Assembly: GCF_003315415.1 (NCBI RefSeq)
Contig: NZ_QNSB01000011.1
Coordinates: 1-64,000, forward strand
Direction: 5' to 3'
DNA from: Brevibacterium sanguinis
GTDB taxonomy: Bacteria; Actinomycetota; Actinomycetes; Actinomycetales; Brevibacteriaceae
DNA length: 64,000 nucleotides
Both the position numbers and the translations under genes were made by a program. Of the stretch, positions 44,103 to 53,613 are shown piece after piece. Below the pieces are notes generated by a model. That model did not search any database. It was not told the DNA's origin and was given only the letters and a program-made list of their open reading frames with translations. Every line of letters starts with the position of its first letter. Position 1 is the first letter of the stretch.

Positions 44103-45290
44103 TCACTCCTGCGGCGAGGATTCGCGGCGGAGCCCGCTGACGGACTCGGCGATCGTGGCGAAAGCTGCGTGGACAAGCGTGTCCGAGTCGTGGTCGACCG
44201 GCAGTGCCTGGGAGGCGAAACGGACCGCCACGACGTCGCGCGCCCGGTCGATGTAGAGCAGCTGACCGTGGATGCCGACTCCGCAGATGAGGTCTCGGTC
44301 GGCGTTCGCCGACCAGAACTGGCGTCGATACTTGCCTCCGGGGAACTCCGAACCGTAGGGGCCTGCGGCGAAGGCCGCCTCGGAGTCGGGTCCTCCGGTG
44401 AACAGGTCCTCGACCCATTCGGGCGAGACGATCCGCGATCCTGACAGCGACCTCCCCTGCCGCAGGAGCACATGGCCGAAACGGGCGAGATCGAGCAGGG
44501 TCGAACTGGTGCCGCCGTCGAACATGCCGAGTCCGGCCGGGTCGACGGTCAGGAAGGCGTCGTGCTCGGCGCCGAGGACCGACCACAGCCTCTCGGTCGC
44601 GACTTCGGCATACCTGCGCCCGGTCGCCGACTCGATGAGCCACCCGAGGACATCGGTATCGGCGCTGCGGTAGACGAAGGGGCCGCCATGCTCCGTCTCC
44701 TTGTCGAGGGTGGGCAGGAACTCGGCGAGGGTGGACGGGTGTCCGGGCTGCAGCGGCGCCCAGCCGACGGCCTCGTCGAGTCTGCGCACCTCCGATTCCG
44801 GGTCGAGGTACTCCTCGGAGAACCGGATCCCGGTGCGCATGTCGAAGACGTCGGTGACGCGCGCATCGCCGTATCCGCTCGAGGCCAGTGCGGGGATGAG
44901 CTCGCCGATCGTGTCCTCGAGGCCGATGGTCCCATCCTCGATGAGGGTCGCGAGGACGAGGGACAGGACGGATTTGCTCACCGACATGAGCAGATGCGGG
45001 GTGTCCGCGCTCATGTGCGGGCCATACTCCTCGGCGACGACAGTCCCCCGGTGGACGACGGCCCACGCGTCGGTGTTCGCCGCGGCCAAGATCTCGGAGA
45101 CTGTCGAGTCACCGCCCCCGATGTCGACCGTCAGCGATCCGAGGTCGAGGATCTCCCGGTCGAACCCTGCGACGGGTCCGGTGCCACGGCCCAGCCGGTC
45201 GGTGGGGAAGAGCTCGCCCATGTGGGTGAACGACCAGGGCAGGTGGGCGGGGTCGAGCCAGTTCTCGACCGTGACAGCAGAGGTGCTCAT
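44103..45290 (-). CDS. Serine hydrolase (beta-lactamase/6-aminohexanoate-dimer hydrolase-like)
   Basis: A 395-residue penicillin-binding-fold hydrolase. SxxK is in LLMSVSKSVLSLV near residue 108 and YxS in FVYRSADTDVLGWLIE near residue 215. GVGIHGQLLYIDRARD near residue 333 fills the place of the KTG strand, a form seen in 6-aminohexanoate-dimer (nylon oligomer) hydrolases and esterases. No signal peptide is seen, so it should be cytoplasmic. It lies downstream of, and in the same direction as, the TetR gene and may act on what the permease at 46131 imports. Confidence 0.75.
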   Translation of the reverse strand: MSTSAVTVENWLDPAHLPWSFTHMGELFPTDRLGRGTGPVAGFDREILDLGSLTVDIGGGDSTVSEILAAANTDAWAVVHRGTVVAEEYGPHMSADTPHLLMSVSKSVLSLVLATLIEDGTIGLEDTIGELIPALASSGYGDARVTDVFDMRTGIRFSEEYLDPESEVRRLDEAVGWAPLQPGHPSTLAEFLPTLDKETEHGGPFVYRSADTDVLGWLIESATGRRYAEVATERLWSVLGAEHDAFLTVDPAGLGMFDGGTSSTLLDLARFGHVLLRQGRSLSGSRIVSPEWVEDLFTGGPDSEAAFAAGPYGSEFPGGKYRRQFWSANADRDLICGVGIHGQLLYIDRARDVVAVRFASQALPVDHDSDTLVHAAFATIAESVSGLRRESSPQE

Positions 45291-45353
45291 CCGATGCTCC
45301 TTCGCGCGGATTGGATCGTGCCGCCGGCTCCGATCCGACAGCTCGGGGCCACT

Positions 45354-46022
45354 CTATTGGCCCTGAGACCAAAGTTGGAAATCGCTCAGCGATGCTGCGG
45401 ACCGGGTCGGTTCGGGCGACCGCAGGGTTCCGGGAGGCAGGTCGAGCGCCCATTCGGCGACATCGGAGACGAAGTGGGCGTAGGCGTCATGGTCGAAGGG
45501 GAGGGCGTTGTTGGCGTAGGCTCCGCGCGCGTCGAGTGCCATGAGGATCCGCACGGAGGCCCCGACGGGGTCGACGTCGGAGAGCTCCCCGGTCGCCTTG
45601 CCCCGCTCGATGAGGTCGATGAGCTCCTGCCGATCGGCCTCCTCCATCTCCTCGAGTGCCATGGCGATCGCGGCGCTGCGCCGACTGAGGTGACGGGCGC
45701 TGAGCCACAGGGCGGAAAGCCGGGTGTCGGCGCACTGGTCGGCGATGATCGCGCGCAGCTGGTCCACCGCACATGTCGACGCGGTCGGCTCGAACCGGCG
45801 CAGTCCCTGGACCGCGACGCGAAATGCCGTGGCCACAAGGTCCTCGGCGGCTCGGAAGTAGTGGCTGATCAACCCGGGCCGGACCCCGACGGAGGACGCG
45901 ACGGACCGGAGGGTGACCGTCTCCAGACCGGACTCGACGGCGATGGCCGCGGCGGCGTCGACGATCTCGGCGCGCCTCGCCGCCGGTGACTTCCTCGCGC
46001 GCGTGAACTCAGGATTTGACAT
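45354..46022 (-). CDS. TetR family transcriptional regulator
   Basis: A 222-residue repressor. The N-terminal helix-turn-helix is clear: RRAEIVDAAAAIAVESGLET, then LRSVASSVGVRPGLISHYF. The C-terminal part is the helical ligand domain. It diverges from the NCS1 permease gene. The 108-nt gap holds two palindromes, one touching its own -10 box (TACAAT, 46043-46038), so it probably represses both itself and the permease. Tandem ATGs occur; 46022 fits GGAGGG best. Confidence 0.88.
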   Translation of the reverse strand: MSNPEFTRARKSPAARRAEIVDAAAAIAVESGLETVTLRSVASSVGVRPGLISHYFRAAEDLVATAFRVAVQGLRRFEPTASTCAVDQLRAIIADQCADTRLSALWLSARHLSRRSAAIAMALEEMEEADRQELIDLIERGKATGELSDVDPVGASVRILMALDARGAYANNALPFDHDAYAHFVSDVAEWALDLPPGTLRSPEPTRSAASLSDFQLWSQGQ

Positions 46023-46043
46023 CATGCCCTCCACCCTATTGTA

Positions 46044-46054
46044 TTGGTGACCAA
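46044..46054. promoter_or_regulatory. TetR operator site 1
   Basis: TTGGTGACCAA is a perfect palindrome around a central G. It abuts the probable -10 box of the TetR gene. Confidence 0.7.
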
Positions 46055-46060
46055 CATGAC

Positions 46061-46078
46061 ATTGGTCGGTCGACCAAT
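46061..46078. promoter_or_regulatory. TetR operator site 2
   Basis: ATTGGTCG and CGACCAAT flank a central GT. It shares the TTGGT/ACCAA arms with site 1. The two centres are about 20 bp apart, two helical turns, so dimers would sit on the same DNA face. Confidence 0.75.
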
Positions 46079-46130
46079 TGCAATCCGCGCGCCTGGCAAT
46101 GACGCAAACGGCCCCTGGAGAGGACATCCC

Positions 46131-47564
46131 ATGACCACCTCAACCGACCCTGAGCTCCTCGATTCACCGACTCACGCCGAGCGAAGGGGAATCGAGCTCG
46201 TCACCGATGCCGAGCGGCATGGGCACGCCCGTGATCTCTTCGCGGTCTGGGCAGCTCCGAACGTCAGCGTCCTCAATTTCACGATCGGCGCCACGCTGAC
46301 GCTGCTCGGCCTCGAGATCTGGCAGTCGGCGCTGGTCATCCTCGCCTCGAACCTGCTCTGGATCTTCCCCGGCATCGTCGCGGCGAGCGGACCCGCGGCC
46401 GGCACTTCGGGCTCCGTCGTCCAACGCGCGATCTACGGCATCCGGGGCAACAAGGTCGTCATCGCCTTCTACGGCTGGTTCATCTCGGGCGTGTTCCTCG
46501 CGCTCAACTGGGTCGCCTCTTCGTTCATGGGCGCCGAGCTGCTCACCCGCTGGGGCTGGGGGGACAAGACGCTCGCCCTCGTCCTCGTCACCGTAGTCGT
46601 GTCGCTCATCACGGTGCTCGTCGCGGTGTTCGGGCACGGTCTGATCCTGCGCGCCTACACCGCGGTGACCCTGCTCCTCCTCGTGATCTTCCTCGCCGTC
46701 ACCGGCTTCGTCCTTCCCCAGATCGACTGGTCGTTCACTCAGCCGGAACCGTTGCAGGGGATCGCCCTGTGGTCGTCGCTGACGATCGGGTTCGCGATCA
46801 TGGCGTCCACTCCACTGTCCTACTCCAACAGCGCCGATCTGGCCCGCTATCTGCCCCGCGACACCTCGCCCGTGCGGATCGCCGCCGCCACCGCGTTCGG
46901 CGGTGCCATCCCCTGCTTCTTCTTCACCATGGTCGGTGCGCTGCTGGCCACGGCGGTCCCCGCTGAGTCGATCGACCTCGGCATCGAGTACGCTCTGCTC
47001 GACATGCTTCCCGTCTGGCTCGGTCCGATTTTCGTCATCGGCGTCATCCTCAACACGATCGCGCTCAACGGGATGACGACCTACACGGCGAGCATGGCCT
47101 TCCAGTCGATCGGCATCCCGATCCGCCGCATCCCCTCCGCCGTGGTCATCGGCGTCCTCGGCACCCTGTTCACGATCTACCTCGTGATGTCGACGAGCCT
47201 CCTCGACGCCGTCAACATCATGCTCCAGCTGCTCATCCTCATCTCCGCCCCGACGATCGCGATCTACGTCACTGACATCCTCTTGCGTCGCAACCGCTAC
47301 GACGGCGTCGCCCTCTTCCAGGAATCTCCGGAAGGGCCCTTCTGGTACCACGGCGGATGGTCGCTGTCCGGACTGTCCTCGGTGGTCCTCGGCGCCTGCG
47401 CAGGATCGCTGTTCATGACCACCGACGTATTCAGCGGGCCGTTCGCGGTGGCGATGGGATACCTCGACCTCTCCGTTCCCGTGTGCCTGCTGGTGAGCAG
47501 CGGACTCTACGTCCTCTTCGCCCATCGGCAGGTCCACCGGCAGGCGAGTCTCGCAGCGGTCTGA
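46131..47564 (+). CDS. NCS1 family permease (cytosine/purine permease-like)
   Basis: A 477-residue transporter with about 12 membrane segments of the nucleobase:cation symporter-1 family. Family marks are FAVWAAPNVSVLNFTIGATL near residue 40, SGPAAGTSGSVVQRAIYGIRG in the first loop, and the LSYSNSADLARYLP segment in the middle. Substrates in the family include cytosine, allantoin, hydantoins and thiamine precursors; this one cannot be assigned. GGAGAGG precedes the ATG. It is controlled, by inference, by the divergent TetR protein. Confidence 0.88.
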   Translation: MTTSTDPELLDSPTHAERRGIELVTDAERHGHARDLFAVWAAPNVSVLNFTIGATLTLLGLEIWQSALVILASNLLWIFPGIVAASGPAAGTSGSVVQRAIYGIRGNKVVIAFYGWFISGVFLALNWVASSFMGAELLTRWGWGDKTLALVLVTVVVSLITVLVAVFGHGLILRAYTAVTLLLLVIFLAVTGFVLPQIDWSFTQPEPLQGIALWSSLTIGFAIMASTPLSYSNSADLARYLPRDTSPVRIAAATAFGGAIPCFFFTMVGALLATAVPAESIDLGIEYALLDMLPVWLGPIFVIGVILNTIALNGMTTYTASMAFQSIGIPIRRIPSAVVIGVLGTLFTIYLVMSTSLLDAVNIMLQLLILISAPTIAIYVTDILLRRNRYDGVALFQESPEGPFWYHGGWSLSGLSSVVLGACAGSLFMTTDVFSGPFAVAMGYLDLSVPVCLLVSSGLYVLFAHRQVHRQASLAAV

Positions 47565-47586
47565 GCACCGTCGTCAGCACATCGCC

Positions 47587-47620
47587 ACGGCCCCGGTTCC
47601 CTCTGCAGGACCGGGGCCGT
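47587..47620. terminator. Strong hairpin between convergent genes
   Basis: Arms of about 13 nt (CGGCCCCGGTTCC and GGACCGGGGCCG) pair with one bulged base around a 7-nt loop. It lies between the permease and enoyl-CoA hydratase stops and probably works in both directions. Confidence 0.65.
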
Positions 47621-47622
47621 CG

Positions 47623-48462
47623 TCACGGCCAGTCGGTCGCGGCGAATCGGAACTCGGGGCGGCGCTTGGCGAAGAACGCCTCCTGGCCGCGCGCGATCTC
47701 CTCGCGGTAGGCGGCGTCGAGCCACTCCGGCGGGGTGAAGGCTGGAGCCTGCCCGGCCGCGGAACGGTTCGCGTCCACCGCCTCGACGAGGCCGGTCTCC
47801 CTCAGCTCGCCCGCGAGCACGGCCCGGGTCCCGAGCTGGCTGAGTCGGGAGAGCCCTGTGATCCGCTCCCCCAGCTCCCGCGCCGCCTCCAGCGGGGTCT
47901 CGGAGACCGCGTGGAAGAATCCGAGTCGGTCCATCTGCTCGAACGGCACGATCGAGGCGGTGACCAGCAGGTATCTCGCCCACGACTCCCCGATGACGGC
48001 GGCCAGCCGCCGCGTCGGCCCGGGCGGGTAGACGAGGCCGAGCTTCGCGGCGGTGACCCCGAAGACCGAGCCGGGAGCGGCGACACGGAGGTCGCAGGCG
48101 ACGGCGATCTCGGTGCCGCCGCCCACGCAGCTGCCCTCGATCGCGGCGATCGTCGTGGTCCGGGCGTTCGCCACGGCCGCCTCGGCGGTGGAGTTGAGCT
48201 CCCAGAATTCGGCGAGCGGCACGTCGAGGTCGGCGATGTCCGACCCGGCGGAGAAGTGCCCGTGCGCGCCGGTGATGATCAGGGCCCCGATCGCGTCGTC
48301 GGCGTCGACCTCGGCGATGATCTCGGGCAGCGCCCTCCACATCGCCCGGGACAGGGCGTTGCGCTTCTCGGGCCGATCGATGACGAGGGTTCCGACCCCA
48401 CCGGTGACGGTGAGCTCGAAACCCTCGTGGTCGATCCGACGGTGGGAACCGTCAGCGGTCAT
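47623..48462 (-). CDS. Enoyl-CoA hydratase/isomerase family protein
   Basis: A 279-residue crotonase-fold protein. The oxyanion-hole segments are GALIITGAHGHFSAGSDIAD and AAIEGSCVGGGTEIAVACDL. The usual catalytic glutamates are not obvious in the second segment, so hydratase activity is uncertain; an isomerase or hydrolase role is possible. It starts 14 nt after prpC and is likely the last gene of the propionate operon. Confidence 0.82.
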   Translation of the reverse strand: MTADGSHRRIDHEGFELTVTGGVGTLVIDRPEKRNALSRAMWRALPEIIAEVDADDAIGALIITGAHGHFSAGSDIADLDVPLAEFWELNSTAEAAVANARTTTIAAIEGSCVGGGTEIAVACDLRVAAPGSVFGVTAAKLGLVYPPGPTRRLAAVIGESWARYLLVTASIVPFEQMDRLGFFHAVSETPLEAARELGERITGLSRLSQLGTRAVLAGELRETGLVEAVDANRSAAGQAPAFTPPEWLDAAYREEIARGQEAFFAKRRPEFRFAATDWP

Positions 48463-48476
48463 GGTCCTTGAACCTC

Positions 48477-49598
48477 TCAGCCCCGCTCGGCGGGGACCTC
48501 GCGCTGGTCCTCACCGTCGTAGGCGCTCAGCGGGCGGATCAGCGCGTTGGACGCCTGTTGCTCCATGATGTGGGCGGTCCACCCGGTGATGCGGGCCATG
48601 ACGAAGATCGGCGTGAACTGCTCGGTGTCGAAGCCCATCAGGTGGTAGGCCGGCCCCGAGGGGTAGTCGAGGTTGGGGTAGATGCCCTTGCGGGAGACGA
48701 AGTCCTCCTCGAACGTGTTGTAGAGGTCGAGCAGGTCCGTCGCCCCCTTGACCGCGACCATGTCCTCGAACGCCTTGCGCATCGTCGGGACGCGGGAGTC
48801 GCCGTTCTTGTACACGCGGTGTCCGAAGCCCATGATCTTCTTCTTCTCGGCCAGAGCGGCATCGAGCCATTCCGAGGCCCGCTCGGCGGTGCCGATCTCC
48901 TCGAGCATCGCCATCACCGCTTCGTTGGCCCCGCCGTGGAGGGGTCCCTTGAGCGCGCCGACCCCGCCGGCCACGGCCGAGTAGAGGTCGGAGGTCGTCG
49001 AGGTGATGACCCGGGTGGTGAACGTCGAGGCGTTGAACGAGTGCTCGGCGTAGAGGATCATCGAGATGTCGAAGCAGCGCACGACCTCCTCCGCGGGAAC
49101 CTCGCCGAAGACCATCTGGAAGAAGTTCTCCGCGTAGTCGAGGTCCTCACTCGGCGCGATGGGATCGAGGCCGTGGCGCCGGCGGTGGTCGATCGCGACG
49201 ATCGTCGGCAGCTGCGCGTAGAGGCGCTCGGCCTTCGCCCGGTTCGCCTCCTCGCCCTCGGTGTCGGCCTCGGGGTCGACGGCGCCGAGGTAGGCGACCG
49301 CCGTCTGCACGACGTGCATCGGGTGGCAGTCGGTCGGCAGGTCGAGGATGAGCTTGACGAGGCGCTCGTCGATGGCCCGCTGGGAGCGTTCCCGCGCCTT
49401 GAACTCCTCGAGCTGAGCCGCGGTGGGCAGCTCGCCGTTCCAGATCAGGTACGCGACGTCCTCGAAGCCGCGGCGGGCGGCGAGTTCCTGGACGGGGTAC
49501 CCGCGGTAGGTCAGGGAGTTGGTCTCCTGGACGACTTTGGAGATGGCCGTGGTGTCGACGACGACGCCCGCGAGGCCCTTCTTGATTTCTTCGGTCAC
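48477..49598 (-). CDS. prpC: 2-Methylcitrate synthase/citrate synthase
   Basis: Joins propionyl-CoA and oxaloacetate. The 373-residue citrate synthase-fold protein shows the catalytic residues in HSFNASTFTTRVITST, GALKGPLHGGANEAVM, GFGHRVYKNGDSR and, near the end, FTPIFVMARITGWTAHIMEQ. The short length and position after prpD and prpB identify it as the methylcitrate enzyme. It overlaps prpB by 4 nt. Confidence 0.92.
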   Translation of the reverse strand: MTEEIKKGLAGVVVDTTAISKVVQETNSLTYRGYPVQELAARRGFEDVAYLIWNGELPTAAQLEEFKARERSQRAIDERLVKLILDLPTDCHPMHVVQTAVAYLGAVDPEADTEGEEANRAKAERLYAQLPTIVAIDHRRRHGLDPIAPSEDLDYAENFFQMVFGEVPAEEVVRCFDISMILYAEHSFNASTFTTRVITSTTSDLYSAVAGGVGALKGPLHGGANEAVMAMLEEIGTAERASEWLDAALAEKKKIMGFGHRVYKNGDSRVPTMRKAFEDMVAVKGATDLLDLYNTFEEDFVSRKGIYPNLDYPSGPAYHLMGFDTEQFTPIFVMARITGWTAHIMEQQASNALIRPLSAYDGEDQREVPAERG

Positions 49599-50500
49599 TG
49601 GTGACCCTCCTGTGAGAAGTTGAAAACGGCTGCATCGAACTCGTTGTAGGACGCGTAGTCGATGGTGTCGTAGAGGTCGGCGCGGGTCTGCATCCCGTCG
49701 AGCAGGTCCGCCTGGGTGCCGGAGTCCCGGATCGTCTGCAGTCCGGACTTGATGGCGCCCATGGCCAGGCGCAGGGTGGTCACCGGGTAGATGACGAGCC
49801 TGACTCCGACGTTCGCGAGCTGCTCGGTGGTGAAGAGCTCGCTCTTGCCGAACTCGGTCATGTTCGCCAGGATCGGCACGTCGACGGCGGCGGCGAATCT
49901 CTCGAACTCGCCCAGGTCCCGCATGGCCTCGGGGAAGATCATGTCCGCTCCGGCGTCGGCGTAGGCCTTCGCGCGGTCGATCGCGGAATCGAGCCCCTCG
50001 CCGGCGCGGGAGTCGGTGCGGGCGCAGATGACGAAGTTCTCGTCCCGGCGTCCCCTGACCGCGGCCGCGATGCGCTTGGTCATCTCGGCGACGGTGACGA
50101 CCTCCTTGCCGTCGAGGTGGCCGCAGCGCTTCGGATTCACCTGATCCTCGAGGTGCATCCCGGAGATCCCGGCGTCCTCGAACTCCTGGACGGTGCGGGC
50201 GACGTTCATCGCCTCACCCCAGCCGGTGTCGGCGTCGATGAAGGTCGGCAGGTTCGTCACTCGCGCGATGCTGCGGCCGTGGTCGGCCACCTCGGACAGG
50301 GTGGTCAGTCCGATGTCGGGCAGACCCTGGGCCGCGGAGAAGGCCCCGCCGGAGATGTAGACGCCCTCGAAGCCGATCTGCTCGATGATCTGCGCGTTGA
50401 TGGGGTTGATGGCGCCGGGGAACTGGAGGATCCCGTCGCCGGCCAGCAGCTCGCGGAACCGTGCCCGCCGCTCGGCGGCGGTCGTCGTCGCGCCCAGCAT
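49595..50500 (-). CDS. prpB: Methylisocitrate lyase
   Basis: Cleaves 2-methylisocitrate to pyruvate and succinate. It has 301 residues and the PEP-mutase/isocitrate-lyase fold. Key segments are FPGAINPINAQIIEQIGFEG, DADTGWGEAMNVARTV and the active-site QVNPKRCGHLDGK (KRCGH in place of the common KKCGH). The ATG shares its A with the prpD stop codon (TGATG); the long upstream frame is discarded. Confidence 0.94.
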   Translation of the reverse strand: MLGATTTAAERRARFRELLAGDGILQFPGAINPINAQIIEQIGFEGVYISGGAFSAAQGLPDIGLTTLSEVADHGRSIARVTNLPTFIDADTGWGEAMNVARTVQEFEDAGISGMHLEDQVNPKRCGHLDGKEVVTVAEMTKRIAAAVRGRRDENFVICARTDSRAGEGLDSAIDRAKAYADAGADMIFPEAMRDLGEFERFAAAVDVPILANMTEFGKSELFTTEQLANVGVRLVIYPVTTLRLAMGAIKSGLQTIRDSGTQADLLDGMQTRADLYDTIDYASYNEFDAAVFNFSQEGHQ

Positions 50501-51996
50501 CAGAAGATGCCCTTCGATCCGGTGTGCTCGAGTCCGTCGACGGTGAAGCTGAGCTCGGCCACACCGCGGGCGTCGAGGTCCGCGAGGTTCTCGGCGAGGT
50601 CGAGGAACCGGTTCGCCTCCGCCTCGGACAGGATCCCCTCGGACAGGGTGCGGAACTTCTCGATGTAGTTCGCGCGGACGAAGGGGCGGGCGCCGAAGGG
50701 GTGGGCGTCGGCGACGGCGATCTCGTCGACGAGCGTGGAGCCGTCCTCGAACTCGATCTCCACGCGTCCGCCGAAGGCCTTCTCGTTGGGATCGGTCGAG
50801 TGGTAGCGGCGGGTCCACTCCTTGTCCTCGGTGGTCTCGATCTTGTGCCACAGCGCGACGGTCTCCGGGCGGGAGGCGCGCTCGGGGGCGTAGGAGCGCT
50901 CGTGGTGCCAGCCCCGGTCCTCCATGGCGACCGCGAAGATGTACATGATCGAGTGGTCGAGGGTTTCCCGGCTGGCGTTCGGGTCCATCTTCTGCGGATC
51001 GTTCGCGCCGGTGCCGATGACGTTGTGGGTGTGGTGGGAGGTGTGGATGACGATCCGCTTGATCGTCGACAGGTCCTCGATCTCCCCGCCGAGCTTGCGC
51101 GCGAGGTCGATGAGCGCCTGGGCCTGGTACTCGGCCGAGTGCTCCTTCGTGTACGTGTCGAGGATGGCGCGCTTGGATTCGCCCCTGCCCGGCAGCGGGA
51201 TCGTGTAGCGGGCCTCGGGGCCGGAGAGGATCCAGGCGATGAAGCCGTCCTCGCCCTCGTAGATGGGGTTCGGAGCGCCTTCGCCGCGCATCGCCCGGTC
51301 GACGGCCTCGACGGCCATCTTGCCGGCGAACGCCGGAGCGTAGGCCTTCCACGAGGAGATCTCGCCCTTGCGCGACTGCCGGGTCGCTGTCGTCACGTGC
51401 AGTGCCTGTTGGATCGCCTGGAAGGTGACCTCCGTGGGCAGGTGGAGCAGGGCGCCGATGCCGGCGGCGGCCGAGGGGCCGAGGTGGGCGACGTGGTCGA
51501 TCTTGTGCTCGTGCAGGCACATTCCCTTGACGAGGTCGACCTGGATCTCATAGCCGGTGGCGATGCCGTTGATGAGGTCCTTGCCCGCGATCCCCTTGTG
51601 CTGGGCGACGGCGAGGACCGGGGGGATGTTGTCGCCGGGGTGCGAGTACTCGGCGGCGAGGAAGGTGTCGTGGAAGTCGAGTTCGCGCACGGCCACGCCG
51701 TTGGCCCAGGCGGCCCATTCCGGGGAGAACCGCTCACCCAGGGGCAGGCCGAAGACGGTCGAGCCGGGGCTGAAGGGGTGGGCCTGCGCCTGCTCGCGGG
51801 CGTGCAGGGGGGCAGAGCGGCGCACCGAGGCGGCGGCGACGGAGGCGTTGTCGATGATCCGGTTGATCACCATCTCGGTGACGTCTGCGTCGACGGGCAC
51901 GGGGTCCGCGGCGACTTCGGCGATCTTCCAGGCCAGCTGGTCCTCGCGCGCCAGTTCCTCCGAGCTCCGGTACGTGCGAACTTCGTGATCAATCAT
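50500..51996 (-). CDS. prpD: 2-Methylcitrate dehydratase
   Basis: The MmgE/PrpD-family enzyme removes water from 2-methylcitrate. The protein is 498 residues long, with [20 protein letters not shown] near the N-terminus, [17 protein letters not shown], and [27 protein letters not shown] lies before the ATG at 51996. It heads prpD-prpB-prpC and the hydratase gene. No PrpR/RamB-type regulator is adjacent; a palindrome at 52114 could be an operator. Confidence 0.94.
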   Translation of the reverse strand: MIDHEVRTYRSSEELAREDQLAWKIAEVAADPVPVDADVTEMVINRIIDNASVAAASVRRSAPLHAREQAQAHPFSPGSTVFGLPLGERFSPEWAAWANGVAVRELDFHDTFLAAEYSHPGDNIPPVLAVAQHKGIAGKDLINGIATGYEIQVDLVKGMCLHEHKIDHVAHLGPSAAAGIGALLHLPTEVTFQAIQQALHVTTATRQSRKGEISSWKAYAPAFAGKMAVEAVDRAMRGEGAPNPIYEGEDGFIAWILSGPEARYTIPLPGRGESKRAILDTYTKEHSAEYQAQALIDLARKLGGEIEDLSTIKRIVIHTSHHTHNVIGTGANDPQKMDPNASRETLDHSIMYIFAVAMEDRGWHHERSYAPERASRPETVALWHKIETTEDKEWTRRYHSTDPNEKAFGGRVEIEFEDGSTLVDEIAVADAHPFGARPFVRANYIEKFRTLSEGILSEAEANRFLDLAENLADLDARGVAELSFTVDGLEHTGSKGIF

Positions 51997-52113
51997 GGGT
52001 GACCCCTTCAATCGTCCTGACGGCTGCCACGTCTGCGTCGTCCGTGACGGCCTGAGAGTGGTTGACACAACTGTAGGCCACGTCACGGAACGACACCGGT
52101 CGGCCCACCGTTT

Positions 52114-52131
52114 TATCTTGACATCGAGATA
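52114..52131. promoter_or_regulatory. 18-bp palindrome upstream of prpD
   Basis: TATCTTGACATCGAGATA pairs at 7 of 9 positions. The TATCTxGAxxTCxAGATA pattern is typical of MarR-family operators. It sits about 120 nt upstream of prpD and about 110 nt upstream of the gene at 52243. Confidence 0.5.
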
Positions 52132-52242
52132 CATTACCCGAGGCGGGGCCCACCCGACCAGAGTGTCCCGGCGGCATGCGGCTCCGGTCGCCCGCGCCTC
52201 GGCGCTCTTCTGAACGGGCGCAGTCTGTGGAATCATTGGCCC

Positions 52243-52782
52243 ATGACCCGGACTGCGCTGGACTACGACGAGAACTGGTTCGAGGACGCCGAGCTGGCGC
52301 GGCTGCGACGGCAGCTTCCGATCCCCTATGTCAATGCGATTCCGGTCCGCGTCGGGGAGGCCGGCAATGTCGAGCGGATCGGCCTGCTGCTGCGCACCCT
52401 CGACGACGGGACCCTGGGCCGGGAGATCATCGGCGGGCGGATCCGGTTCCACGAGAGCATCCGCGCCGCGCTGCTCCGGCATGCCGAGAACGACCTCGGG
52501 CCGATGGCGCTGCCGGTCATCCCCCCGGCGATCGCCCCGTTCCACATCGCCGAGTACTTCCCCACCGAGGGGGCCTCGCTGCTCCACGACCCCCGCCAGC
52601 ATGCGATCGCGATGTGCTTCATCATGGAGGTCCGCGGTGAGTGCACGCCCCGGGCCGATGCCCTCTGCCTGGACTGGCTGACTCCCGAGGAGACGCTGCG
52701 CGCCGACATCGTCGGGGAGCTCGGCCACGGCCAGGTCCACATCCTCAAGGCCGCGCTCACGCACCTGGGCTTCTCGATCTGA
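52243..52782 (+). CDS. DUF4916/Nudix-like protein
   Basis: A 179-residue protein with a Nudix-like layout. The place of the Nudix box reads [20 protein letters not shown]: the leading G, the first E and the R fit GX5EX7R, but the REUXEE glutamates are replaced by H, N and D. Metal-dependent hydrolysis is therefore doubtful. It most resembles the actinomycete DUF4916 family. The gene is divergent from prpD and is followed by the TPP riboswitch. Confidence 0.7.
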   Translation: MTRTALDYDENWFEDAELARLRRQLPIPYVNAIPVRVGEAGNVERIGLLLRTLDDGTLGREIIGGRIRFHESIRAALLRHAENDLGPMALPVIPPAIAPFHIAEYFPTEGASLLHDPRQHAIAMCFIMEVRGECTPRADALCLDWLTPEETLRADIVGELGHGQVHILKAALTHLGFSI

Positions 52783-52816
52783 GGGTCCGCGCACCCTCCT
52801 GCCCTGTTGTACAGTG

Positions 52817-52916
52817 GGTCCTACGACAGGGGAGCGCCACCAAGGGCGCTGAGAGTGCAGAAACTGCTGCAGACCCTCGAACCTGATGCGGCTAGCACCG
52901 CCGAAGGAAGTCGAGA
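52817..52916 (+). ncRNA. TPP riboswitch (THI element)
   Basis: The conserved parts appear in order: GGGGAGCGCC, GGGCGCTGAGAGTGC (P3 side with the CTGAGA thiamine-pyrimidine pocket), ACCCTCGAACCTGATGCGGC (with the ACCTGAT core), and CCGCCGAAGGAAGTCGAG closing P1 (GAC pairs with GTC). It stands in the leader of ykoE, whose AGGAGG and ATG are 35 nt further on, so high TPP should switch off the transporter. Confidence 0.95.
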
Positions 52917-52950
52917 CTCTTGACACCCCTCCTGACATCCAGGAGGCATC

Positions 52951-53613
52951 ATGCCGAACAATGCCGCGCAGACGCCAGCGCACCACTCCGCTCCATCACA
53001 GACACCTGCAGCCGCGTCCGCCGTCCCGGCGACGACGAGGTGGCGGGTCGTCGACTACGTCGTCACCGCCGTGCTCGGCATCGGCGTCGGGCTCGTCTTC
53101 TGGGTCCTGGCGCTGAGCTGGAAGTTCCTCGAGGTCGCCTTCCAGGCCTTCCCACCCGCCATCGGCCTGATCGCGGGCCTGTGGGTCCTCGCGGGGCCGC
53201 TGGCCGCCGTCGTCATCCGCAAACCGGGGGCTGCTCTGCTGTGCGAGGTGATCGCCGCCGTCGTCGAGGCGGTCCTCGGCTCGCACTTCGGTGCGACGGT
53301 GCTGCTCTCGGGCTTCCTCCAGGGCCTCGGCGCCGAACTCGTCTTCGCCGCTTGCCGCTACCGCCGGTTCACCCTGGGGGTGACGAGCCTGTCGGGACTC
53401 GTCGCGGCCGCATTCATGGCCGTGAGCGAGAACATCATGTACAACGCCGCCTGGCAGCCGAGCTTCCAGCTCGTCTACGCCGGGTGCGCTCTCCTCTCCG
53501 GTCTCGTCATCTCCGGGATCGGCGCCTGGTTCGCCTACCGGGCGATCGCCCGCACCGGGGCGCTGAGCTCCTTCGCCTCGGGTCGACGCGCCCCGATCCC
53601 CGGTCGGCGCTGA
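52951..53613 (+). CDS. ykoE: ECF transporter substrate-binding subunit YkoE (thiamine precursor)
   Basis: The S component of an ECF-type vitamin transporter. The 220-residue protein has a hydrophilic N-terminal tail of about 30 residues and about six membrane segments ([20 protein letters not shown], then [19 protein letters not shown]). [20 protein letters not shown] and [16 protein letters not shown] are typical of YkoE, which is proposed to bind hydroxymethylpyrimidine or thiamine. AGGAGG precedes the ATG. The TPP riboswitch upstream and the ATPase and permease genes downstream support the role. Confidence 0.93.
   Translation: MPNNAAQTPAHHSAPSQTPAAASAVPATTRWRVVDYVVTAVLGIGVGLVFWVLALSWKFLEVAFQAFPPAIGLIAGLWVLAGPLAAVVIRKPGAALLCEVIAAVVEAVLGSHFGATVLLSGFLQGLGAELVFAACRYRRFTLGVTSLSGLVAAAFMAVSENIMYNAAWQPSFQLVYAGCALLSGLVISGIGAWFAYRAIARTGALSSFASGRRAPIPGRR

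Noticed and set aside
51997..52986. N-terminal extension of prpD to 52986
   Set aside because: The extension crosses the promoter region, the plus-strand Nudix-like gene and the riboswitch and shows no PrpD similarity before [12 protein letters not shown].
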